DNA of 22,375 bases from Falciphora oryzae. Lineage: Eukaryota > Ascomycota > Sordariomycetes > Magnaporthales > Magnaporthaceae. The number at the start of each line of letters is the position of its first letter. The stretch's first letter is position 1. The notes beneath the pieces were generated by a model. The model saw only the letters and a list, made by a program, of their open reading frames with translations. It did no database searches and was not told where the DNA came from. Positions 1 to 7,596 of the stretch are shown here, piece by piece. The DNA is taken from contig JNVV01000055.1 in NCBI GenBank assembly GCA_000733355.1, positions 160,323 through 182,697 of the forward strand. Reading direction: 5' to 3'. The position numbers and the translations under genes were made by a program.

Positions 1-777
1 CGTGCGTGCGGCTATCAGCCGCTGTAACACCTTCCGGTGCAGCTGCAAAGCTTCGGGTGCAGGCCGTGGTGCCGGCGGGAGGCCTATAGCCTTATACCGG
101 TCCGGTAGGTTGTTTTCGTACCAGGCGTTTCGGGCGTCCCGGGCCATTTTCCGGGCTAAAGCCTTTACTCCGGCCACCGTTGGCTTGGAATGTTGGGGTA
201 TCGGCAAAGCCGATCCCAGCTTTGCTTCGGCATCGGCCTCTTCGTTCCCGGGGATTCCCGTGTGGCCCGGGGACCAACGGACGTGTACCCGGTATTTATC
301 CATAAAGTAATGGACTTCTTTAAAGGCCCCTTGTGAGCTGTCGGGGGCCGTGCTTAGGAAGCCGTTGGCCGCCGAAGTGTTATCGAGGCACAGGTGGAAA
401 GTGCAGTTACGGAAGCTCCAAACGGCTTTGCGGAGGCCCATCCGGCCCCCTTCCGCTTCGCCGTCGAACACTTCCGCCGGGTGCGCCAGCCGGCCGTGCC
501 CGGAAAGTTTGCGTTGGCCGGCTTGGTGGATTACCCAGCCGTAACCAAAAGTCAGAATTGGAGGCCCAACGCGGAGATGGGTTTGGTGGCCGTGGGTCGA
601 TTTTTTGGAAATCCCATACAAAATAATTTTTCGGAAAATCGCTTGCGGCACCGGAAGCCCCCACGGCGGAGAACCCGCGGGATCGATGTCGGTGGGTATA
701 TGAAGGAAGCGATTGTTGGCGCCCCTCACCTGCAATACAAGCCTGTTCCACCCACTAAGCTTGGGGCCCCGACAGCG
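1..777 (-). CDS. LINE ORF2 C-terminal fragment with RNase H domain (partial at both ends)
   Basis: There are 259 codons open from just after an in-frame TAG at 778-780 to the left edge. Read from the minus strand it shows RNase HI landmarks in order: TFGYGWVIHQ (about 505-535), AEVFDGEAEGG with the catalytic Glu (about 440-475), LDNTSAA with a catalytic Asp (about 365-390), then RWSPGHTGIPGNEEAD (about 225-275) with the conserved His and final Asp. RNase H degrades the RNA strand of the RNA-DNA hybrid during element copying. The first Asp, usually in a TDGS-like motif, is not evident: the matching place reads LYGISKK, so activity is doubtful. The upstream RT is missing. Lack of stops suggests this insertion is younger than the Gypsy copies or less mutated. 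A host gene is unlikely because the domain type and truncation fit a LINE. Confidence 0.7.
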
Positions 778-802
778 CTATTTATAGCGCCTGTCAGGGC
801 CC
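764..802. repeat. 39-bp imperfect palindrome (hairpin-forming)
   Basis: Left arm GGGCCCCGACAGCGCTAT pairs with right arm ATAGCGCCTGTCAGGGCCC, with one C/A mismatch and one bulged base, around a TTT centre. It sits at the upstream limit of the open LINE frame and about 70 bp from the LINE/Gypsy junction. No function is assigned. Confidence 0.6.
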
Positions 803-872
803 AATCCAACTAACCGAGACCCTGCTGGCCACTGTGACTGCGCTGCAAATCCCCGATTTGACCTCCGAATCT

Positions 873-1900
873 TAATAGAGGGCCTTCTATTAGATAATAG
901 CATCAACCTTATCCTTGGATATTGCGATGCCTTCGGGTCCTATTATATAACCAAAGAACTCGACTTCGTGTACCCCCCAAACGCATTTGCGAAAGGCCAC
1001 GGCCAGGTTATGTTTAGTAAAGCGGCGAAACACCTCCTTTACCAAACTATCGTGTTATTCCTTAGTCTCTGCGTATATTAGGAGGTCATCCAAATACACA
1101 AAAAGCCCGGCATCGATAAAGTCCATAAAAATATAGTTCATCATGCTTTGAAAAGTAACGGGGGCGTTAATAAGGCCCATAAGCATAACCGTAAACTCGA
1201 AAACGCCGTATTTGCAACGGAAGGCCGTAAGCTATTCGTGCCCTTTTTTCATCCGAATCAGGTTAAACCCAGTTTTAAGGTCGATCTTCGTTTTCCATTT
1301 GGCATTCCGAAATCGATCCTAAAGCTCCGTAATAAACGGGATAAGGCACCGAATCGGAATCGTTTTAGCGTTTACGTCCCTGTAGTCGACCACCACCTTT
1401 AAGGGATCGAGGGGGTTTTTCTTTTCTGCGAATATAAAAGGCGAACTATTGGCAGTTTTGCATGGCCTGGCCCGACCGATTCGTACCTGCTTTTCCAGCC
1501 ACGGCTTTAGGACATCCAATTCCCTTTGGCTCATTAGGTACAAAGGGCCATGGGTTAATTAAACTCCTTCTTTAAGGTAAATTTCGTAGTCCTAAGGCTA
1601 ATAATCGGGAAAACGGGTAGCAGCCGCTTCCGTTATAATAGGGAGAAATTCCCTAAATTCCTATAGCACCGATTCGAAGCCGTCCAAATCTGCTTTATTC
1701 ACTTCCTTAAAAGAAAAAATACCGTGCCCGTATTTAATAGCGGCAATAATCGCGGGTTCGATTGTTTTTATATTCTCCCGAAAACGTAAGCCTTTGGGCG
1801 GCCGTAAATCCTGTAGCTTTCGGGCCCGGGGTTTGTTGCATTTCCGGCATTTGTCCGAATCTATCCGGATATCCCGAAGGTCGCGATCCAATAACCCCAA
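873..1900 (-). pseudogene. pol: Gypsy B reverse transcriptase region, cut by the LINE
   Basis: Continuing in the protease frame, the minus strand gives a linker with CRKCNKPRARK, then RT motifs: KVVVDYRDVNAKTIP (about 1350-1400), KTKIDLKTGFNLIRMKKG (about 1241-1292), YGVFEFTVMLMGLINAP (about 1160-1210) and YLDD (1085-1096) with both catalytic Asp intact. RT copies element RNA to cDNA. In-frame stops occur, for example, at 1661-1663, 1319-1321 and 1232-1234 (a Trp codon turned TAG). Sequence matching Gypsy A continues to about 873 and then stops at the LINE junction, so connection, RNase H and integrase are missing from the window. Phase from 3091 to 1085 is constant, so stops and not indels are the main damage. 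Confidence 0.8.
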
Positions 1901-1915
1901 CGGTGGGTGTTACTT

Positions 1916-2209
1916 TTACCATGCGAAAGGCAGGATAATATCGCAATCTGGATCCGTAGGACTAACTTCGAACGTTTCCGTAAAATAGTGCGTTTTGTAC
2001 CGGAAAGTAACGTCGACAACTAGTTGCTTTCCGGCTTCTGGTTTAATTTTCCCTAAAAAGGAGGTCATTACGCGAGGGATAGCTCTGTCAACCAAGTAAC
2101 CCGGGAATTGCTTCGCTATTTTGTTTAATATAACCTTCGTATCACTGCCTCCGTCTAAAAGGACCCGGACAGGTATCTCCTTCGATCCCCTCGCCCGTAT
2201 GTACATGCG
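1916..2209 (-). pseudogene. Gypsy B aspartic protease region
   Basis: This is an open stretch of about 97 codons on the minus strand in the same frame as the later gag and RT. It contains VLLDGGSDTKVI, a retropepsin-type active site (D-G/S/T-G), followed by a second-half motif around TDPDCDIILPFAW. Retropepsin cuts the Gag-Pol precursor. The catalytic Asp is intact here, while Gypsy A has Asn. The flanks are stopped: in-frame TAA codons follow the W of LPFAW, and stops precede MYIRARG. It is part of a polyprotein, not a separate gene. Confidence 0.75.
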
Positions 2210-2485
2210 AAGGATTGGCCTTGCGAGTTCCTTATCCGTTAAAGGCCTTCGTGCAGCAGCGACGGTCGATAGTTGTTAACAGTCATCGTCCGATTCCGAA
2301 TCTAATAGTTCAAAAATTCGTAGTTCGCTCGGGGCCTCTAAAATAAAGCCAGCGATTTTAGCCTTTTTAACCTGTAGCTATTCCTCCTATTCGTCCGTTA
2401 CAGGGCGTTTAAAAATGGATTTAGCACCAGCCGTTTTTGCTGGTATAGGAGGGAATTCCTTGCCGTTAGTGTCCTTTTTAGCGTA

Positions 2486-4697
2486 GCATTTTAACGTATA
2501 GTGCCCTTCTTTTCCGCAGCGCTAGCAGTCGGTTTTAGCCAACTTTCTTGCGTCGATATCGCGTTATTCGATTCCTTCGAGTGCTAATTTGGTGGTAGTC
2601 CAAATGTTGTTCTTTTTATCGGCGGCTTTTTTATCGTTGGCCTTTTTTCCGGAATGGGAGCTTAAAAATAAACTTAGGTTCCTGTCTTTGGAGCTTTTGC
2701 CTCGGCGACGGCCCGCGTTCAAGCGCTCTTAATTCGAAGCGGGCTCGTCTTTTCCCTTTTCCTTTTGGCCCGTTCTTTACATCAAAGCCTTAATGGAGGC
2801 TCTATTTGCAAGCTTTTACTCGTAAATAATCCCTGCTTTTTGGAAGGTTTCGAGGAATTCGGCGTCGTCCGTAAAGATTCGACCTTTATTGGCATATACC
2901 AAATCGGCGATACCTTCAAGTAGCGAAGATCGGACGAAATCCCGAAAGGTCGTACCGGTCCATCGGGTAGTAATATTATACTGCCCTAACTCCGTTAGGT
3001 AGCTAACGATATCGCCGTTGTACTTTAGGGACCGGAGCTTTTTAGCATCGGTTCGTTTCTCGTTAAGGTCCTTATAATGTTCCTTTAACAACGAAACGTA
3101 TCCTTTCCAAAAATTTTAAACGTTTATAAATTCCAATAAACGTGCCCTAGCTACGTGCCATTGGAAGGCGGCTTTTTTTTAGGAGGGACCTAACCCAAAT
3201 GATACGGTACGGGTCACCCGTAAAGCTTTGGGGGCAGGCGTTCATATAAGCCTGTACCACGAACCACCAGTTTTTAAATTTGGTACGATCCCCTTCGAAA
3301 GCGCTGGGGGTTTTAAATTGCACGAGGTTAACTATAAAAACCGTACCTTAAGGAATTCCCCTAAAGGGTTGCAAAGCCCTATCGCTTGGCGGAAAGGGTA
3401 ATCGGAACAGCCGTGGTTTTCGGTTAGGAGGTTTCGGTGGCAGGTTATTATCGCTATCATCTAATTCCGAAAAGTCCGAAAAGTCCGGATTACCGGCGGG
3501 TTGTCCCTATGTCCGTCCCGGCGTAATGCTTATACGGGCTTGGTTTGCTCGGGTTTGTAAATCCCTTAAAGTCCTTTCCATTTATACGGCCAGCAAACCG
3601 GCGTTCGATCCGACGATCCGTTCCCGCGCCATCGAGCTTGTTTGTTTAAAAGCGGAAAGCGGAAATATATCGGTATCAACTTCGGCCCTATCTTCCCTAA
3701 TAGGGACGGGTACGTCCTAAGGAAAGCTTCGGTTTAATCCGGGTTATTGAAACGATCGTTACAAGGCCGAAAATACAGTAGCTAATTTAGGCTGCTTTCT
3801 TTGTGCTGTAAGCCGCCGGCTTTCCCGTACGGCGTCCTTAACAAACTGGCGAGTTTGAGCTAATATACGTCGCTCGGCTTCGGTAAAGGCCTCGGGCGAA
3901 ACATGCTCCTTAGTTAAAAAATCCTAGATTTGGGCATCTTTATCGACGGCCCAATTAGTAACTCCCTTTTCGAAGGTGGAAAGTCGTGCTTGTAGGTTTT
4001 GCAAATGGTTTTGTTAGGCCCGAATAACGTCTCGGAACTGAATTAAAGCCTCCGAACGGGTTTGTTGCTCTTCAGCCAAAGTGGCAATCGTAGCCCAAAC
4101 TTATTATGCAAATGCCTGGCTTTTTCCGATAATCCGTTACCGGAATGCCTTTTGTTGCTCGGCAAAAGCGATTAAACCTTCTTTATATAAGGAAACGACG
4201 GTACTGTACGCGTGGGTAATGTGGTCGTAATGGGTCCTGATTTCGCGGATTTGTTCCCGATCGGCGAGGATTTCCTGGCTCACATTTCGGGATAGGGCCG
4301 AAATTGCTTCGTGCGTACTAATAAATTCCCGCTGGATTTTAATCATCCAGCCCGGGGGATCCTAAAGGCGTCCTACGGATATAAGGGCTTGTTATTCGAG
4401 GGCCATGCTGAAAGGGGGTGCCGAATACAGGATAAATGCCCCTTAATCGTCAAGCATAGGTGTATCTTAACGTTCTCTCAATGCAAACCGGGAAGGGCCT
4501 TCGGGGGCTTTTCCGGCCGCTTTTTCAGATTGGGCCGGCATGGTATCGGCAGGTATACCGGAATCGCTGGGCAAAGAAGGGGATTCCGTTGATTCCCGGG
4601 CCGGCATGCCAAAGTCGCTTAGTAGGAAAGGAAATATCGTTGCAAACGAGATAAAGGGGTCCGGTTCCCTGTATTTTTGGGCAAAGTAGAATCCCAA
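2486..4697 (-). pseudogene. gag: Gypsy B gag (coiled-coil N-terminal part, capsid domain, zinc knuckle), broken
   Basis: Gag forms the virus-like particle that packages element RNA. The first part (about 4697-3700) is rich in charged and Gln residues and looks coiled-coil (for example at 4137-4346), with several TAG/TAA stops. Next comes an acidic stretch NPDFSDFSELDD (about 3470-3500). The retrotransposon gag core follows: SAFEGDRTKFKNWW, then VVQAY and a PQSFTGDPYRIIW stretch (about 3190-3310), then a helical part at 2816-3091. A CX2CX4HX4C zinc knuckle lies at 2486-2527, its Trp codon now TAG. A one-base insertion in a T run at 3173-3180 shifts the frame relative to Gypsy A. The start codon is not identified: the frame stays open upstream of 4697 without an obvious ATG. 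The damage makes this non-functional. Confidence 0.75.
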
Positions 4698-4959
4698 GGG
4701 TACAAGGGAGAATTTCCGGCCTCTTTTGGAATCCCGTGGTTTTTCTAGGGCGACTAAGAGGGTGAAACGACCCTCCTGTATATTCTTTTCGCTTTCACCC
4801 GTTCGAAAACACCGGTAACAGTCAAAATGTCTGTAGTGTGGCCCCAGGGTTTTATTCGCTAAAAAGGCAACAGTTGGGGCTTGGGGGTGCCGACTAACAA
4901 GGCCTTTCCAAAGCTTAAAAGGAAAGATAGTAAGGCTTCCGTTAAGGGGCAGAGCAAAA

Positions 4960-5027
4960 AAAGATTATTTGTAACAAGGGGTCAAAAATGGCTTGGAGAA
5001 AGAATTTCTAAATTGCAAATAATCTTT
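4960..5027. repeat. 12-bp perfect inverted repeat in the Gypsy B LTR/leader
   Basis: AAAGATTATTTG (4960-4971) and its reverse complement CAAATAATCTTT (5016-5027) are separated by 44 bp. In the transcript this would form a stem-loop downstream of the TATA box. It could be a polyadenylation or packaging structure, or chance in an A+T-rich stretch. Confidence 0.5.
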
Positions 5028-5092
5028 CTATGGGCTCAAGAGATGCTTGAGGAAGAAGGAATCTTTCATGGAGGACATAGGAGATGGCAGGG

Positions 5093-5102
5093 TTTATATA
5101 AA
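5093..5102 (-). promoter_or_regulatory. TATA box candidate in the Gypsy B LTR
   Basis: TTTATATAAA is centred in a longer near-palindrome (AGGGTTTATATAAACCACCCT at 5089-5109, read in two parts here), so the sequence alone does not give a direction. Minus-strand use fits the LTR position. Confidence 0.4.
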
Positions 5103-5265
5103 CCACCCTGTGATCCGTGCGAAGTATTAAGTACATAATTCACACTGCCCCTCTGGCCTTCGGCCTTTAGGCCTCAGGGCCGTTGGGCACCTATACCGGT
5201 TCCCGGACCTTCTGTGGGGCCGATTAGGTGAGTCCACAAGTTCTTCCGTATAACAAATAAGGCGC

Positions 5266-6160
5266 CGCAACCCTTTAGGGGAATTCCCTAAAGCACGGTT
5301 TTTATAGTTAACCCCGTGCAATTTAAAGCCCCCAGCGCTTTCGAAAAGGATCGTACCAAATTTAAAAACTAGTAGTTCGTAGTACAAGCTTATATAAACG
5401 CCTGCCCCTAAAGCTTTACGGGTAACCCGTACCGCATCACTTGGGTTGGGTCCTTCCTAAAAGGAGCCGCTTTCCAATGGCACGTAGCCAAAGCACGTTT
5501 ATTGGATCCATAAACGTTTAAAATTTCTAAAAAGGATACGTTTCGTCGCTGGAAAAGCATTATAAAAACCCTAACAAAGAACGAACTAATGCCAAAAAGC
5601 TCCGGTCCCTAAAGTATAACGGCGATATCGTTAGTTACCTAACGGAGCTAGGGCAATACAATATCACTACCCGATGGACCGGTACGACCTTCCAGGATTT
5701 CGTCCGATCCTCGCTACCCGAAAGTATCGCCGATTTGGTATATACCAATAAAGGTCGAATCCCTACAAACGACGCCGAATTCCTCGAAGCTTTTTAAAAA
5801 ACAGGGATCATTTACAAATAAAAGCTCGCGGATAAAGCTTCCATTAAAGCTTTGATGCAAAAAACGAACTAAAAGGAAAAGGGAAAAAACGAGCCCGTTT
5901 TAAATTAGAAGCGCTCGAACGCGGGCCGTCGCCGAAGTAAGGGCTCCAAAAATAGGAACCTAAATCCATTTTTAAACTCCCGTTCCAGAAAAAAAGCTAA
6001 CGATAAAAAGGCCGCCGACAAAAAAAACAACATTTGGATTACCACCAAATTAGCACTCGAAGGAATCGAATAACGCGATATCGACATACGAAAGTTAGCT
6101 AAAGCCGACTGCTGGCGTTGCGGAAAAAAAAGGCATTATACGTTAAAATGCTACGCCAAA
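5266..6160 (+). pseudogene. gag: Gypsy A gag (C-terminal two thirds), broken
   Basis: The frame matches Gypsy B gag from the capsid core onward: SAFEKDRTKFKN, where the two Trp codons that follow are both TAG, then VVQAY, and WHVAKARLL (about 5480-5505), which is intact here and frameshifted in Gypsy B. The helical part RTNAKKLRSLKYNGDIV (about 5585-5635) follows, with an in-frame TAA at 5795-5797. The CX2CX4HX4C knuckle at 6110-6151 reads CWRCGKKRHYTLKC with all four ligands kept. D to N, E to K and W to stop changes relative to Gypsy B all need only G to A on this strand; the TAA at 5795 instead needs C to T. The 5' part is separated off by the Gypsy B insertion. Confidence 0.75.
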
Positions 6161-6429
6161 AAGGATACCAACGGCAAAGAACTCCCTCCTATACCAGCAA
6201 AAACGGCTGGTGCCAAATCTATTTTTAAACGCCCTGCAACGGACGAATAGGAGGAATAACCACAAGCTAAAAAGGCTAAAATCGCTAGCCTTACCTTAAA
6301 AGCCCCGAGCGAACTACGAATTTTTAAATTATCAAATTCGGAATCGGACGATGACTGTTGACAACCATCGACCGTCGCTGCTGCACGAAGGCTTTTAACG
6401 GATAGGGAACTCGTAAGGCTAATTTTTCG

Positions 6430-6720
6430 CATGTACATACGGGCGAGGGGATCGAAGGAGATACCTATCCGGGTCCTTTTAAACGGAAGCAGCGATACGA
6501 AAGTTATATCAAACAAATTAGCGAAGTAACTCCCGGGTCACCTGGTTAATAAAGCTATCCCTTACGTAATAACCTCCTTTTTAGGGAAAATCGAACCAGA
6601 GGCTGGAAAGCAACTAGTTATCGACGTTACTTTCCGGCACAAAACGCACTATTTTACGGAAACGTTCGAAATTAGTCCTACGGATCCAGATTGCGATATT
6701 ATCCTGCCTTTCGCATAGCA
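6430..6720 (+). pseudogene. Gypsy A aspartic protease, catalytic Asp lost
   Basis: Same frame as the knuckle. The active site reads VLLNGSSDT, where Gypsy B has VLLDGGSDT: the catalytic Asp codon at 6482-6484 is AAC (Asn) and the next Gly is Ser, both single G to A changes. The end SPTDPDCDIILPFA is followed by TAG at 6717-6719 where Gypsy B has TGG. The linker 6720-6846, with a CRKCNKP motif, leads to RT and contains a further stop. It could not act as a protease even without the stops. Confidence 0.75.
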
Positions 6721-6846
6721 AAAGCAATACCCACCGCTGGGGCTATTGGATCGCGACCTTCGAGATATCTGGATGGATTCGGACAAATGCCGGAAATGTA
6801 ACAAACCCCGGGTACGGAAGCTATAGAATTTACGGCCGCTTAAAGG

Positions 6847-6851
6847 CTTAC
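6847..6851 (+). repeat. Target-site duplication CTTAC, left copy (Copia 1)
   Basis: CTTAC directly precedes the 5' LTR and is repeated at 14428-14432 directly after the 3' LTR. The empty site is preserved in Gypsy B on the minus strand at about 1787-1791, where AAAGGCTTACG runs through with a single copy. A 5-bp duplication is the usual size for Ty1/copia integration. Confidence 0.95.
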
Positions 6852-7223
6852 TGTTGGAAGGGCAGCAAGAGGTCGCACGACAGGTAGAAGCACGGGCAAG
6901 GGGAATCCCCAATGACTAGGGACTCCGGGACTGAGAGGCCCCGCCTCTCTGACACGGAGGGACCGGCAATGGGGATCACCGGTTATGCACGGAGATCACC
7001 GGTTATGCACGGAGGCGGTGCAAGTCGCAAGTTAGGCCCGGCACCGGGACTGGCCTTGGACGACCGCACCCCGCGGCTTCCGTGATTGGGATATATGTAT
7101 CTAAAGGGCTCGCACGAGGAGCCCTTCCGTTGTTTCTAGAAGACAGACGACTTTTGGATACATATTGAATACCAGAAGCCTTCTCACCCCAACCGTGTTG
7201 GTATACCGACAGTGCCACGAACA
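6852..7223 (+). repeat. 5' LTR of Copia 1 (372 bp)
   Basis: Starts TGTTGGAAGGG and ends CCACGAACA. It is identical to 14056-14427 except for about five G/A differences. It contains two copies of a 20-bp tandem repeat and two perfect TCGYRCGA sites (6873-6880, 7110-7117). I cannot fix a TATA box with confidence; ATATATG near 7091 is the best candidate. Confidence 0.95.
6974..7013 (+). repeat. 20-bp tandem repeat, two units, in the 5' LTR
   Basis: The unit GATCACCGGTTATGCACGGA is present twice without change. The same pair occurs in the 3' LTR at 14178-14217. The Copia 2 LTR has three diverged units. Confidence 0.95.
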
Positions 7224-7596
7224 CTGATCAGTGGGTGGTTACAACCCACAGATTGGCAACGTGAAGAGACGGTTCGTACTGGTTGACGAGGTTGTGAATT
7301 CGCCTCGTGCTATCAGTCCCGTGCTACTGCCCAAGCAACTTTCCCCTATGAACGGCAATCGGAATTAGGGGAAAGGAACTTGGACGGGTTCACCAACCTT
7401 TCGTACGAACGACAGCCGACTGAAAGACGGAGGCCTAGCTCGTGCGGAAAGGGAAGTAAATCGCGCTCCGTTGCGCACACCAGCTTTCTAGCATCTTTAT
7501 TTCTTTTTCCCCTTTTCCTACTTAACATTTCATTTCGTTTTTCCCCCTACCCTTCTACTACACCATTCTTTTACCCTACACCCTCGTACGATCACC
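7224..7596 (+). other. Copia 1 untranslated leader
   Basis: Non-coding stretch between LTR and gag. The minus-strand primer site should begin directly after the LTR, but the sequence there (CTGATCAGTGGGTGGTTAC) does not match the common initiator-tRNA primer sites I know. It forms a small hairpin, GTGGGT with ACCCAC (7231-7249). The part before gag is CT-rich, as in many fungal 5' untranslated regions. TCGYRCGA sites lie at 7401 and 7584, with a one-mismatch site at 7440. Confidence 0.7.

Larger units (their letters stand above)
1..872 (-). mobile_element. 3' part of a Tad-like non-LTR retrotransposon (LINE), running off the left edge
   Basis: The minus strand carries an uninterrupted RNase H-type frame typical of the end of fungal LINE ORF2. 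The stretch is G+C-rich and shows little of the stop-codon damage seen in the LTR elements beside it. Homology to the Gypsy RT begins abruptly at about 873, so 872/873 is read as the 5'-truncated end of a LINE inserted into Gypsy B, as target-primed reverse transcription often produces. The 3' end and target duplication are outside the window. Positions 803-872 hold nothing I recognise. Confidence 0.7.
873..5255 (-). mobile_element. Gypsy B: Ty3/gypsy LTR retrotransposon, minus strand, 3' part cut off by the LINE
   Basis: In element orientation the order is 5' LTR/leader (about 5255-4826), gag with coiled-coil and capsid-like parts, CCHC knuckle, aspartic protease, linker and RT up to the YLDD motif. 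About 2.5 kb of it matches Gypsy A in inverted orientation. Homology to Gypsy A resumes exactly outside the LTR end at 5255/5256, so Gypsy B appears inserted in the gag of Gypsy A. AATAA at 5256-5260 is the likely target-duplication copy on this side. Gag-pol was originally a single frame: it is now broken by many in-frame stops and by one extra base in a T8 run (3173-3180 on the plus strand; Gypsy A has 7 bases at the matching place). Confidence 0.8.
4826..5255 (-). repeat. Probable 5' LTR plus leader of Gypsy B
   Basis: The outer end reads TGTTATACGGAAG on the minus strand and lies exactly at the junction with Gypsy A. A TATA-like element sits about 155 bp inside, as expected for an LTR promoter. 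The inner boundary is uncertain because no second LTR is in the window: CAGACA at about 4826 would give a TGT...ACA element of about 430 bp, but I find no convincing tRNA primer site after it. A GGCC-rich block of short inverted repeats lies at about 5145-5190. Confidence 0.5.
5256..6851 (+). mobile_element. Gypsy A, first segment (plus strand)
   Basis: Inverted copy of Gypsy B sequence from about 3382 down to about 1787. It begins inside gag where Gypsy B is inserted and ends at the Copia 1 target site CTTAC. It holds the gag core, zinc knuckle, protease and start of the RT linker. Compared with Gypsy B it carries many G to A changes on the plus strand. It resumes after Copia 1 at 14428-14433. 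Confidence 0.8.

Noticed and set aside
3526..3720. Small plus-strand frame in Gypsy B
   Set aside because: The minus strand here carries the gag frame that continues on both sides, so the plus frame is a shadow.
6974..7013. CRISPR-like short repeats
   Set aside because: The units abut with no spacers and sit in an LTR of a eukaryotic retroelement; they are a tandem repeat.
7224..7260. tRNA-type primer binding site directly after the copia 5' LTR
   Set aside because: The sequence does not match initiator-Met primer sites I know. I left it as a hairpin in the leader and did not assign a tRNA.
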